64,000 nucleotides of DNA from Isoperla grammatica. Taxonomy: Eukaryota; Arthropoda; Insecta; Plecoptera; Perlodidae. The DNA is taken from the NCBI GenBank assembly GCA_945910005.1, contig OX246739.1:12188292-12252291 (forward strand), written 5' to 3'. A model generated the notes under the pieces. That model did not search any database. It saw only the letters and a list, made by a program, of their open reading frames with translations, and was not told where the DNA came from. Below, piece after piece: positions 37,385 to 51,000 of this stretch (positions are counted from its first letter, which is position 1; every line of letters starts with the position of its first letter). Position numbers and translations under genes: made by a program.

Positions 37385-40300
37385 AAATAAATCATTTCCA
37401 ATTTGTATCGATGTTGAATTATATAAAAACTCAAATTGAGTTAATATTGATTTATTTTGAGCCCCGTCTGTTTTCTACTTTATAGTTAAACATAAGAAAA
37501 GTCACGTAAATATGTACTGCTTTGCCCTGTACAATTGTAATAACTGTCAACACATATTGTTAACTAGTTGTCTAGACATTTGCTGTGATATCAACAAATA
37601 AATACATTGGCTACCATCAAACACCACTTAATTGTTGGGTGGATATATTAAAAACAGAACAGTACTACAGTTAGGCGAGTGGTAGAGGTAGGCTACTTTA
37701 GTTTTATAAAATCTTCTCTTGCAGCTGAAAATTGTGAGAGGATGCGTAAAAGCATTATATCTTTAAGGCTAGGTTCTAGGGGTTAGAGGGGGAAAAAGAG
37801 GGGAGAAAGATGTCTGTGGTATCAAGGGAAGAATGTTATCATGATAAGCTATGATTCCTGTCATGTTAATTATATACGAAATAAGTCATCTTTCTCTTTG
37901 CAGTACCTGTTCAGTGTGTTGGTGATTTTTGAGAAGAAACCCAACATCAGACGACAAAAAAAACTTTTTGAACTAATAAATTTAATTCAAATACCAAATT
38001 GAGACAATGATGATTATGTGAGTGCATTATTCTACCCTAAATAAATTTTGGTCGTCATGGCGTGAAAGTCTCACATTTGTTATTTTTTATCGTTGACACT
38101 TTATGTCAATAATATGGGTTTTCTCACCAATTACACTCATATTTCATACGAACTTTGACTAACTTTTAACTAGCAGACTATTACTCAAACCTATACGTGC
38201 ACGGACGGTATAAGTAAGTATAGGCCTACACACTCTTACTATACATTTCTATCTCATCAAATTATTCTAATCGACTGGATTAAGTTTAGTAACGTATGTA
38301 TTTATGTTAAGCAAAAATTAAGTTTTATAATCATTAATTCCCTCCATCGTTGTGAAAGTTTTCCAAAGAGAAGAGTTCACATATTTTATGGTAGCGAAAA
38401 TAAAAAAACAGAGTTAATATTCTTTCAATTACTTCCCAATCGGCAAAGCGCCAACTAACAGTTTCCAACTTGTAACACTTTCTTAGATTACAAGACGAAC
38501 AGTTTCTCAAAGTTTTGGTAAAAAATAATCGACGACATCAACCAATTTCTCAGAATTGAAGTTTTGAATTAGGCAAGCGGCCGCTCGACAATCAAAAATG
38601 ACTGTGAGTAATAGGATGATTTAAGCCGGAATAATGTGGCACTTAATCATCAGCTAGTGCGAACATTACTTCTTCGCTGTGTCTACGGTAGGAGATACCC
38701 CACTCAATCTTTCTTATGAAACTAAGCTCGACGTACAAGAAATACGAATTTCAGTCACGGTCTCATGGAAAAATCTCACGCACATGTCATTTTTTATCTG
38801 GTCTACAAGAAAATAGTTCATTTTTCTTCACTTTGCTTATTTTGGCGAGCAACATCTGTACAACTACTTTCTCTATAAAACAATACAATCACGTGTCTGA
38901 TTTCCGGCCTAGAAGACTTGTCTGACAAAACGTGTGATCGGGCAAATCAAATATAAGTAATAACATTCGTGTTTATTAGAAATTAATAAAATCGCTTCAC
39001 AGGATAAAGGGTTGGAAGAAAATGATATATTGTTACACTTAAAAATTAGAAACACGCATCCTTCAAAACACATTATATAGAGAGAAATGAAACTTTTTTA
39101 AATAATCAAATATTGGAGAGTTTGAAAACATGTTAGTACCGATTGGTGTGTTACGCATTTAATTCCGTCTAGAACTTTTTGACCTAATGAAAATGTAAAC
39201 TACTTTCTCTTATAGTGTCTTATTATAGAAGTATGTAAATCATATTCAAGCAACTGTAGCAGATATTAGGGCTTAACTACGTTTACAATCTCGATGTGTC
39301 TGCGATGAAGCTATTATGTTAAGAAAAATAACGTTTTTTGTTATGAGAATTGGTTCGAACACAAATGTGAGCATCATGGCAATATTATTTTGGGGTTTCT
39401 AAACAAAAAATACAATTTGTATAAGAACTATTAATATGATGTTTCTAAAATATTGTTTAATATTATACATTTGTCTTCATAGTTGAACTGATAATTTATA
39501 TGTCCTTTCTTCTGGGTGTAAAGTAATTTTACAATAATCAGTGAAGCCCTCTTCAGCCCCACCGCACAGCATGCTTGTTGCCAGCCCTGCTCGCTGTGGT
39601 TGAATCTGTGTCAGAGGGACCATATCGCGACATTGATGCTTCCGCCTTGATCGACATCACCCGATACAGCCTAGCTCGATGTTGCACACAAGTTACGATA
39701 TTAATAATGTTGTTCCGCCTCAACATCCGGCGAACTGAGTGATGATAGCCGAAGCCCTCATCCAAGTGGTTGGTTTCCGTGTCGATATCTCAACTAATAA
39801 AACGGCGTAATGACTCCAGGAGCCCATTAGAGACAATTAGCTTTGACAGTAATTAAGCTTGAAAAGAATTATGCAAACTCACCCTACTGCCTCCTCTCTC
39901 TCTCCCCCCTCAACAAAACGGACGGATGGCGAATAACGAAAAGAAAGAGGACGTGGGTGGGGGATGAAGAAGAGATGGAGAAATAGCTGCAAGAAAGAAG
40001 AGGGTGGCGCAGAGCCAGATGTTAGAGGGTAGTTGCACGATCGATGCGGAATAAGATGAAAACTGGAAGGGACCAAAGTTTTTTCTTACTTTATTTTTTA
40101 ACTGAAGTCGTGGTAAGAGATGGCCACCAAGAATGGGTTCCACCCATCCCCCAAGAATCCTCTGCTCTCCTCCAAGAACAACCCCAATGCATAATTCACG
40201 ACGGGCGCGATGTGTGAGAGAAGGGGAGATAAAGAGGAATGAAATTAGAGCGCGTGGAAGAGCGACAAGGAAGGAGACTAGGAGGACGGGAAGGCGTCAT

Positions 40301-43300
40301 GTACAATAGTTAGAACAATGTTCAAGAGTAATCCATTTGCAATTCGGTGTTAGCCAAGGAGAGAGAGCTAGGCTGCTAGGCCAATAGACGCGCCGGGCAG
40401 ATATCGCGTTCCAGGCGGCTACCGAACCGCTGGACGCCATCTATCTCAACTTTGTACTTGAACTTAAGATTCTACAGGCAATTTGTGGTGACTTATCTAC
40501 TGGAAAACGCATATCTATAGTAACGCTATGTCTAGCGGTGATGAAATTTATTGGATAAGCACAGAAGAGACCAAACAAACGATATATCATGAGAGGGTTA
40601 ATCTTGAATAGACAATGGCCGAGCTCGCGACTTCCAAGAAAGAGAATGTATTACATTAACTAATTAAGCTATTTGGAAAGCTCAACAACATAAACAATAG
40701 AAATTACAGTACATTCTGTTAATATTAAACCATGTAATAATAGTAAGGCCAGCTCGGCGGGAGTTTCAAATTGAAATGTCAGTGGTTGTTACAATATCTT
40801 CAGGGAGAATTTTGATTATTAAACCTATAACTTCTACTTTAATCAATTTTACTTAGTATAACGAAGCAAACAAAATCCAGTTGAGAATATACGGATAAAA
40901 AAACAAAAAATCCTAGTTTATAACGAACTCATATTGTACATACTTAAACTAAAGTTATCTAGATAAAATTGAGAAAAATTTGCAGTACAAGGACGAATCT
41001 CGAGACTTTACTGTATTAGAGGAAAATGCAATATAATACCTGTGTTTGCTTGTTGTTTTTGTTGTGTATAAAATGTGTACATATCATATTACAGAAACAT
41101 GCTACTGCTCATAAATTCTCTGAACTACCAGTATGTTTGAAATTATAACTGTTTCCCACTAATAGAGATAAAAAAACATGATTGAAATATCAGTAAGTGG
41201 GCTAATCAGCCATGAGGGGAAACCATTAATGTGATATTAATTTGTTCCAATGTTGAATAGCCTGAGGTATAACTTTAAAAAGCATTAATTGAACATTTAA
41301 CAGCACAAGTACCGGTTACTACATCACATGTGTAAACTTATCCCTTTTATTTCGTGTAACGTTTTATTTCAATAAAGTGTTGTGTTGTTGCCGTTAAAAC
41401 TACCCGATAGGCTTAATTTAATTGTCTCAAGCTTCAACCCTTGCTGTAGCAGGAGAAAGTACGTTCGAAAAACGGCTGGACTAGAGGTAAAGTTGTTGAC
41501 GTGTACTTAAGGTGTAACAAACTCAATTATGTTTCGCAACTTCTCTACAGACAAGAGAAAAAAGGTAACATCATATAACAAGGTTAGTTTTCTTGCTTGG
41601 CATTTATCTGACGTTATTATTGTGTCTGGTTTTTCATAGTGCAGAAATAGAAAAGAGATAGATTGCATAGAGTTGTAATGGACTACATCCGGCAATGTTG
41701 CAGCAAAGAAAATAAACAATTTTACGATGTGTATTCATTGTGATGGGGAATGTATTCTGAACCAAGGTTTCTATTTTTAGAAAACGTTAAATATTTAACA
41801 TTGTTTAGTACTTTCCAATTGCCATATACAATATACTACAAAATAGCATACGTGAACATAATTGGCCTCAATGCTAATCTACAAAACCAATGCCTATAAA
41901 TATTAAATTCAGTAATTTACACAAATATTCAAATGGTTAACAATGGACAAACCTATTGCCATTACACATTCAGCCAAACTTTTTAACAAGAAATAATGCA
42001 AAACGAATGTTCTACTCTGTATCAATGTAAAATATAGATTTAAATATATTTGATATTCGTTTAAAAATAAATCCTTCAAGTTTACTGCAACTCTACGTCT
42101 GAAAAGTGTTAGCACGTTTGTCCGGACATTCCTTACAACATGTGGTACTTTCCACCATTTTACTCAACCGGACTTCACTTTATGTTGCGTGTCAGTTGCA
42201 AACCTTTCTAAATGGTATAAGTACACATGCGCCCTTGCCTCCACGCTTAGCAAGAACTGAGTATGTGATAGACATTTTATGTCTGCCTGCGCTTTTATGT
42301 ATGTGAAATCTGTATAAAACAGTTTTACGATAAGCATTGGTATTGGAAAACTGCGCTACAAGCTTTGAGTTTTCTTATTTGTAGAGGATTATTAATTTTG
42401 TACATTTATTTCATTTAAAATTAATCTTACACTATAATTAAACCTCAAAGATTAAACCTTGCGTGTAAACGACTATCACGATGCTTTTTTAAACTTGTTA
42501 CAACGTCATTACGAGAATCTCTTCATTGAAATATCTCGTCTCACAAAGAAACAAAGACATAACGAAGAGTAGAATGCATAAAGAAGTGATATATTCACTT
42601 CCTGTCACACATAACATAATGAGTGTGTTACTGCAGCATTGCTTTGAGATCTCTCACGTTTATGATAATGCTTTGTTGCCATTCCGTCGAGCAATATCAA
42701 TTTACGGCGAGAACACTACAAGTATTGTTCGCTACATATGACGCTCTGTAGGGACCTGTACGCTTGCCATCTATCTTCCAAAGTTCATACGCGTCCGACC
42801 TCCATTTTATTGTCGCCTACACCGACATTTTACACCAATTTTACGAAAACCGTTAAATTGAGTCGGGTTGGATGTAGAGCTTTCTCAATCACAATGGACC
42901 TACATCGACTTAAAGAGGAACATGATTAATGGTGGTATCGGTGATAAATTTCCCGAAGCGGTCAATCTAGTCCAAAAGCTGCTGCACACAGCACAACAAC
43001 TTTATACTTAATCCTGCGGGAGATGGGTATAATATAATATAACGCTCGTAGCCTATTGGAACTTTGGGCGTTTATTCCAAACTAATCCGTATTTCGGATA
43101 ATTTACCTTGACTGTAGTACGTAGCACATCCAGATATTGTGTTGCTTTCCAAAGTGGCCAAACAAAGGGGATTATTGAATAACTAGGAGTTTACTCTCGC
43201 ACTACTGATAACTAACATCTAACAAGCGTTACAGAAAAGTGTATTTATTTTGATGTTTGTGTTCACTACTTTTCATGTAGAATTGATTTCACGGTGAATA

Positions 43301-44980
43301 TATAATTTATATTAAACATTAATTACTGTCCGTAGCCACCTGTAAAGTACACCCATTTATAAGCTGATAATGATGAGCTTTAGATACCTTTGGCTTAATC
43401 ATAGTATCACAATGAACAGGCATGGATTCTGTTTATGTAGTCCTACAACATACTCCTGTTAACAATGAAAATCATGATAAAATACATATACACAATTTAT
43501 AAAGTTTTGTTTCCAGAGTGGATTGTTCTTTAGTTACGACAAACGCGCAACAAATTATCCTAATGGGCAAGTTACCCATTACGACAAGCTATTTACTTTT
43601 TGTCAAGTAACCTTACCTAGACTGGCCGACTAGACACATGTGAGCGTAGCACAAAGTTGCTCCTACATTCTGTAGTTCTGCTCTGTACCGCATGAGCGTC
43701 CGTGATGGATTATTAATGCTTTAACAATAGCAACTATTGTTGGTTGTTTAATTGAACGTCAGTAGCTGCATCGGGTATATGTTTTTTTTTTTTTTTCAGT
43801 GGGATAAAGACAAAGTTTTTTCATAACCTGTCATACTTGGCTGATACTTTGAGTTGCATATTTTTGGAAGGAGCAGAAGACGGGTTTCGGGTGGATCGCG
43901 ATAGGCTGTATGGCCGTTTATTATTAATTATTTAATATTTATTGAGTTTAATTATGCTCTAAGTACGTTTTAATTCCGTGAGAACAAATTAAATATTTGT
44001 ATTTAAATCAACAGAAGCTTGATATGTATAACTTGTTTTCGGCAAGCGACAAGGATAGTAAAGTAACACAAGAAGAATCGTGTTAAACTGAGACACATCG
44101 AAAATGCTCATCCCTGTATCAATTTTATAAAACACAAATATTTATACGAATCAAAAATTATAAAATTATCAATCAAAACATTTAATACCAAAGCTGGCTT
44201 CACAACTAACACACGCCTCAATTCTAACAATAGATTCACGATTGTGGCGTTGTCACATACAAAACTTCCGCAAGTGCGGACAAACAAAGATTATTTGACT
44301 AATCCTATTCTCATCTCAATATGTTCATAATACCGAGTGATGATGTTGTTTGTTTGTCCGCACATTTGTACTCTAAATAGAAATGCCTTACGTCGCTACT
44401 CAGAGTTACTCTTGTAATAAGGATCCTCATTTCAATTGTTAGCGTGCAATTGTGTTTGTATAAGGCGTGTGAGAAAGCATACTTGCGAACGTGAACGTAC
44501 TTGGTAAATACATTGCGTTTCATGCTGATAAAGTTTGTATACTGTACAATACGTGTTGCATTCAAAGCGACACACACAGAAATCAAATCACAAACTGTGC
44601 ATGTTCGTATAGAACTGTTTACTGGCGCAAGCAGTAAATACAAAACACGATTGTGCAGAGACCTATACATATGGTTTGATTTATAATATGTTTTCCAGTG
44701 AAATGTAGTTCTAGTTGAACACGAAACTTCAGTTGTATGAATAAATGAATATTGGCCTCGCAGTTTGAGCCACCGCGCTTTCGGTTATTCAAACTATGTA
44801 CAGTAAAGCCCTATGTCACCGTATACTGACTATACATTTCTAATAGGGAACACGCGTATGAAAATTGTTATCGATTTTTAAATACCTTGTCTCTCATTTA
44901 ATAATTTTGTGTCTTTGAATTTTGAAAAACGGATCAGTCTATGCCTCAAAATAATTGGTTTAGTATCGATAAACAAAAGG
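37385..44980. other. Long mostly AT-rich stretch, no supported gene
   Basis: Two patches differ from the AT-rich rest. 39550-39770 has higher GC and an arginine-rich minus-strand frame. 39890-40300 is purine-rich on the plus strand (GAAGAAGAGATGGAG-like), leading to a GC-rich patch with GGCCAATAG at about 40380-40390. No domain, RNA gene or array is visible. Confidence 0.45.
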
Positions 44981-44984
44981 GCGC

Positions 44985-45125
44985 GAAAAACGAGCCGCCG
45001 CCATGTAGAGTGGATTTGACGTCATGGTTTTGTACTGTGTACGCTCACCGCCTCAGCGATTGGTCTGTTCTGCCACGTCTACAGAACCATTGCGTCACAG
45101 CCACCTGTACGCGTTTCAGATCCCC
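44985..45125 (+). promoter_or_regulatory. Promoter-like cluster: CRE, CCAAT box, second CRE/AP-1-like site
   Basis: Within 140 bp of unusually CpG-rich DNA I see a full palindromic cAMP response element TGACGTCA (45017-45024) and an inverted CCAAT box ATTGG (45059-45063). TGCGTCA (45091-45097) follows. Just upstream, GCCGCCGCCATG is a near-optimal Kozak context whose ATG is followed at once by TAG. CREB/ATF and NF-Y sites commonly co-occur in animal promoters. No transcript is placed next to it, so this is an inference from motif clustering. Confidence 0.4.
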
Positions 45126-45129
45126 AGTT

Positions 45130-48006
45130 TAAACTTCAATAAATGCGACCACATTAAACATATTTAAAAATTTCTTTTTTACGTGCGACTTGCATATTAT
45201 ACTTTTTGTATCTAATACTATTAAACTAAGTGTTTGGTTTAACAAAAAAAATCGTACGCGTGTTGCCTATTACACTTTTATAATAGAATTGGATAGAAAT
45301 AAATAAACTTGCAAATACTTAATTTGGATGTACCAGTATTTTGTGATAGTCATTAGTTCACGATTACTATTGCGTTTGATTGTCTCTATAAATTCGTAGT
45401 TTATCGCAAAACCCAGTGTTCTTAGCGACTCGTGTATAACTTGGACCAGCTTTTGTCCAGATAACTAATGTCAGACTAAATTGCCTGGAACCTTTGTACA
45501 CAAGCAGCCCCTACTATTATGAAAAGACATCCGTCTAAGTTGATTAACGAAAACGCCACACCACAACAGAGCGGCTCTTACTACAGTCAGTGTTTCTAGA
45601 ATGCACTGAATAGAGGCCCTAACACAATCATACAAGATGGATTCGTATCAAAACAAAACCAGAAACGTCCTAACAGCGTTTTTTCTATTTTTAAGAAAAT
45701 ATTTTTTGTTGACCCTGGGAAAAATATATTGCTCTTTTGAAATGTTATTCACCCTCGCCCGACCTTGTAAAACAAGCTAACTTAAAGTTTGTATTTTGAT
45801 TTGTGAGGGAAACCCACTCGCTGAAAGTAACGATCCTTGTTACAAGATTGTGTAGATGTTAACGCAATGATATATTTACATTCAGAGACGTTCATATTAA
45901 ACAATTCTATGAGCTAAATAATGAAACAAAATTTATAATAAAAATGCCGAGAATAAGATAAAGAAAACGTTTTATTAGTTACATTCTATATTTCATTATT
46001 ATTATACGCGTCTTTGCGAGTATGTTAAGATACAACATGTCGCAGTTGCCAACTGTTACAATTGTGGGGAACGGTGACCACATAGTTGCGGGAATACTGT
46101 GGCAACATTCAAAACACACCAACACAAATATTGATATTGGGCTAATGATATCATCTAAATGAATTAAACCCCTATTACATGAAACACAAATGAACCTAAT
46201 GGTATTGAAACGGTTTGTTTACTTACAAATAATCAGTCGATCCCTTTTGTTATATAATTAGATGCAAAACGTTCTAAGCCGGAGTACCTGATCTATTTCA
46301 GCGAAACCCCGAAATGAACGAATCAACCCTAGTTGTCAAATTGGTTATCTGAATTTCATTCAGTCGGGATAGATTTTTCAAAAGAAATACCACTATCGAT
46401 GGTTTGCATGAGTCTAAAACAATGCGCGTAGTGGCCATATTGGCCGCCATGTTTGATTATATTGGCATTGAGAAACATTTGAAGCCAATTGTAGTAGAGT
46501 GAGAAACAAAACACCTTATTTTGTTAAGATCAGAGATTTTTTTTTAAATTCATTTTTTTGATAACTTGTGATGTTTATCTTGAACTTTTGTATTTTGTAT
46601 TTAAAACACTACTTTCATGACATTTAAAAATCATGCCCGCTCAAATTAGGTCATGAGACCAATATGGCTGCTGTAACTTGACTTGACGTGGAAACTGTGA
46701 AATGTGATAGAGTGGTCATCACTTTCTAAGACTAATCTTATGTTATTATACCCTGCAGGGTCTTAGCTGAAATTACTACACCATCACTACCTCATTGCTA
46801 TCATTTCACAGGTCGTTTGAAACTAAGTACGCCAAAGAACTCGGAATTCAAACGTTATCATCGTCTCATCTTCAGTCTTTCATCTGCAAGTGTCAAAGAG
46901 GTTGAAAGGGAAAACCTTACACCTACAAGAACCTTGGGTCAAGAAACGTCTCATCGTTTCTTGTCAGCGTCAAAGAAGTTGAAATAGAAGACCGTTATAA
47001 CAAAGCCTTCATTAGTCAGGAAGAAGCGTCAACTATTTTTATTGAGAGCGCATTTTTGTTCTGTGGATATACGGACGAACAAACTTCATTAGAACTCTTT
47101 GCTATGGATACGGATAGGATAGGGTTGTAAAAGTTATAACCTTTGTTTGCTCGCAACTCCGGAAGTTCTTCACGTGGCAGCGTCAAATGGGAAATCTATT
47201 TTTAAAATAATCGAGGTATATGTGCTATTTAATTTACTGTCGTAAACAAATAAGGAACGTTTTTGCTGCACTTTTTTTTTTCATTTTGACGGAATTTCCC
47301 AGATGGTTGTACCTTTCTTATTAGATGAGAGAGAAACGTTTAAATGCTTATACGCTCTATAAACTATTTGTGGTGAACAATGCGTTAATTGACTAATGTA
47401 AAGGGGTACCTAGTGATTACAAGTCACACATTATTAGAAGTTGCATGTCATTATAAAATATTGACAAAGGCATATTTACTAATAAGTAGAACAAAAGTCG
47501 TGTTTCAAGTTTGCAAGAGAATCATAATAAATCTAAAAGACAACGAAAAAATAAATAACCTGCCTCTATTCTGGATATTATGTAACATAAAGAAAAACTA
47601 ATTATATAATACAAGTGTTAATTTTACTATTTTCTTGATCACAACGAAGCAATCAAGAATAGATAGATTGAATATACTTTGACAGCAGCTGTAATGATAC
47701 TGTAAAATAGATGTGAAAAACAAATTAATGATTGTATGAAAATGTGTAGAATTGTTGACGAGGTAAAATATGACTTGTTTGTGAAGTAATTGATTTATAA
47801 CGAAACTTTTGCTTTAGATTTGTTTCAGTTTTCCTAGCCGTGTATTTAATGAAACCTGAAAGCAAGATACCAAAACCACAATGTAAGATCTCCCATTGTG
47901 ATCGTGTTCTGTTAGGCAGATGTTCCTACACAAGTTAATTCTGTTCCCTGCTCGCTACACTAATGCTCCATTACCACGTTATGAGCGCAATGATGTTTTA
48001 TCACAC
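45130..48006. other. AT-rich DNA, no gene seen
   Basis: A YY1-like GCCGCCATGTTTG sits at about 46443-46455, and a loose duplication (TCAAAGAGGTTGAAA versus TCAAAGAAGTTGAAA) at 46895-46990. No supported exon. Confidence 0.45.
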
Positions 48007-48050
48007 CGCCCCATTGTGGGTGTCGCCCCATTGTGGGTGTCGCCCCACAC
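48007..48050 (+). repeat. 17-bp repeat, about 2.5 copies
   Basis: CCCCATTGTGGGTGTCG is repeated directly twice and partly a third time. It has the same period as, but different sequence from, the large 17-bp array 250 bp downstream. Confidence 0.85.
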
Positions 48051-48294
48051 GACTGTAACTAGGTTGATAGGCCCGTGTTTTATTGTTGCTATATCTGCTT
48101 GTTATGGGCCTCTGATTTAAAGCTTGACGCGAATAATGAAATTGACAATAATTACAGCGGAATCACTTAGGCATTTTGTTAATGTAATTGGATGCATGGT
48201 GTAGTAATTTGAAATAATACAATTTCAAACTTAATCCCATAACAAGACTATCAACAACTGTAGCTTGTTAGTCTAGTGTTCGATGACCGGGTGT

Positions 48295-49033
48295 GCGTGC
48301 GCATAGCATGAGCGTGCGCATAGCATGAGCGTGCGCATAGCATGAGCGTGCGCATAGCATGAGCGTGCGCATAGCATGAGCGTGCGCATAGCATGAGCGT
48401 GCGCATAGCATGAGCGTGCGCATAGCATGAGCGTGCGTATAGCATGAGCGTGCGCAAAGCATGAGCGTGCGTATAGCATGAGCGTGCGTATAGCATGAGC
48501 GTGCGTATAGCATGAGCGTGCGTATAGCATGAGCGTGTGTATAGCATGAGCGTGTGTATAGCATGAGCGTGCGTATTGCATGAGCGTGCGTATAGCATGA
48601 GCGTGCGTATAGCATGAGCGTGTGTATAGCATGAGCGTGCGTATAGCATGAGCGTGCGCATAGCATGAGCGTGCGTATAGCATGAGCGTGCGTATAGCAT
48701 GAGCGTGCGCATAGCATGAGCGTGCGTATAGCATGAGCGTGCGCATAGCATGAAGTGCGTATAGCATGAGCGTGCGCCTAGCATGAGCGTGCGAATAGCA
48801 TGAGCGTGCGTATAGCATGAGCGTGCGCATAGCATGAGCGTGCGTATAGCATGAGCGTTCGCATAACATGAGCGTGCGAATAGCATGAGCGTGCGTATAG
48901 CATGAGCGTGCGCATAGCATGAGCGTGCGTATAGCATGAGCGTGCGTACAGTATGAGCGTGCATATAGCAAGTGCGTGAGCTTGAGTATGAGCGAGTGAG
49001 CATGAGCACGTACAGCGAGTGCGTGAGGATGAG
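48295..49033. repeat. 17-bp minisatellite, about 40 copies
   Basis: Tandem CATAGCATGAGCGTGCG, regular to about 48975 and then degenerating. Most variation is at one position group (GCGCATAG, GCGTATAG, GTGTATAG, GCGAATAG), mainly C-to-T type changes at CpG. One copy near 48750 has a small deletion. Since 51 bp is three units and 17 codons, all three minus frames stay open and read the same 17-residue peptide (MLYARSCYTHAHAIRTL type). I see no coding signal beyond this periodicity. Confidence 0.97.
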
Positions 49034-50465
49034 GGTGATATGTTTTTAAATATTATTCATATACTCCCTTGATATCCTTCTCCTAATTCATCACGATCCA
49101 CGTAGCTGGTATATGCATTTTATATAGCGAGGCTAATTTTTTACAACTATACTCCTAGCACCAAACTATTATTTTAATAATATTGCCCAGAAGTGTTAAA
49201 TCAACGCATGTTCATGTTACTACTGTTAAATAAGCGGGCAGTAACAACTTCAAGGTCTACTTTACACGCAAGTAGATAAGCAGATATTGTATAATTCGTA
49301 GGCATGTTTATCCCTAAACAATATGAAAAATGTAGCGTTTTATGAGGCGCGAGAAGAGCTCTCTTATTATTTCATGTCACTAATACATTAACACCTCAAA
49401 TAACGTACGATCTGAACCCTGACATATTTATGTTTGCAAGTAATATCAGTTTATGAGACATTCATTTTTAACTCGGGAGCGAGAGGGGGGGGGGGGGTGG
49501 ACTAATTTGATTTGATCAAATTTTCCATCAGCCAGTAAATAATGAGCGGCTGACCACCGTGGTCAGGCTTATCAGCATACATAAATTACCATTAATTAGA
49601 TTTTCAGTTCAACTAACTTTTATAATACGTGTCGTACTGCTCGCGTGATACTTTTCCGTGTAAAGTTATCAATTAATTAATTAATTAAAATGAGCACACT
49701 TTGTTTACCGCAAACAGTTACGAGTAAAAATTAAACTGCAAATAATTAAATACGTCATCGATGCTATACTAATTAGCAAGGTTGTTATTAATGGCGCAAT
49801 CATGAATAATATTATTGAAAATACTAAACAAATAGAGTTTGTATACTGATCAGCGTGTTTGTAATGATAGGACATCGGTAAGCGGTTCAGTGTCACTTTG
49901 ACAAGAGCATTTGTAATTTGTACATGTAAAAGGGGAAAAATGTGTATCAGAATAAAAACCTCGTGATTTTTTTTTTATAAATTCCTTTAGAACGCCCTAC
50001 ACTATTAAAAAAGTAGTAAATGTGCGCATTGTGGTTCGTAAAACTAGATTCTAAAAATTTAAAATATTTTATCATTACCGGGTAGTGTTTAATTATTTTA
50101 AACTACCAACAATAACGGTAATGACAAAAATATTTGTTATTTTGAAACCTAGTTTTTTCTTCTTACAAAACCACAATGAAAATATAAAGGGGTAACCGTA
50201 ACGAATTCTTATGATATTACTAATAACATTAATTTCGCGCGTTTTTTTTTTTGTGAGACTACCCTTAGATATACTTATTTAATTACCGATCTTGTTGTTA
50301 CACAGAGTAGTTTGTTATTTACCTGACAGAACACTTGACTTAATCTTCCAGCTAATGCTCTCGGCATTACCTCTGTGGTTGTCTGTTTCTGTTTGCCCAG
50401 TATACATGAAACCCGCTTACAATTCCCAGATAAACCGCCCACCAAACAAACCTAAGTACACGACT
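49034..50465. other. AT-rich DNA, no gene seen
   Basis: Contains a G13 tract at 49485-49497 and a short TTAA-repeat run at about 49672-49688. No supported exon. Confidence 0.5.
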
Positions 50466-50550
50466 GATAGAGGCGTACCTCAGCACCTAAGACGCGAGAA
50501 TCAAATTCGGGAGGTCACCGGTTCGATTCCGAATCAAGACAAAGACAATC
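50466..50550 (+). mobile_element. tRNA-derived SINE-like copy D
   Basis: An A-box-like GAGGCGTACCTCAGCACC and a B-box CCGGTTCGATTCC (about 50518-50530) are spaced as in a tRNA head, with GGGAGGTCACC in the variable/T-arm position as in copy C. The tail is not delimited. Confidence 0.5.
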
Positions 50551-50788
50551 TCTATCTTTTTGGTGTTGTTTTGTAGTTTTGCAGCTATACAATGAATCAA
50601 TGCTCTAATGGATACAATTAACAAATCGGCCACGTCCATACATATATAACATCTACAGTTTTGATTAGAGAAAATATGAACAATGACTAATCATTTAATT
50701 TGTTAAATAAGGAATGCATGGGAAGAACCTGATTTTTTTTCGTACAATATATTAACACCAGTTTTGACTGAGTATTATATATTATATA

Positions 50789-51000
50789 TTATGTCAATAA
50801 AATTAAAATAATTGCGGGTTATTCCGCCACGTCCTACCTCCATATTGTGCCGACGTTTCAGGAACCTTATGGATCCTATCCTCAAGGCGTCAAACTCTCA
50901 ACTCTATGGATAGGATCCATAAGGTTCCTGAAACGTCGGCACAATATGGAGGTAGGACGTGGCGGAATAACCCGCAATTATTTTAATTTTATTGACATAA
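50789..51000. repeat. Perfect 93-bp inverted repeat with 26-bp spacer
   Basis: The left arm (50789-50881) and right arm (50908-51000) are exact reverse complements base for base, with spacer 50882-50907. The arm includes GCGGGTTATTCCGCCACGTC and CCGACGTTTCAGGAACC, far less AT-rich than the flanks. As RNA it would be a 93-bp duplex hairpin. AT-rich strings (ATTATATATTATATATT type) lie just outside both sides. There is no TSD I can assign. It could be a foldback transposon, a recent inverted duplication, a hairpin-RNA locus, or an assembly or library artefact. Confidence 0.95.

Noticed and set aside
48251..49009. Long minus-strand frames (up to about 250 codons) with a 17-residue repeat
   Set aside because: A 17-bp unit without stops keeps all three frames open; this is periodicity, not coding signal.
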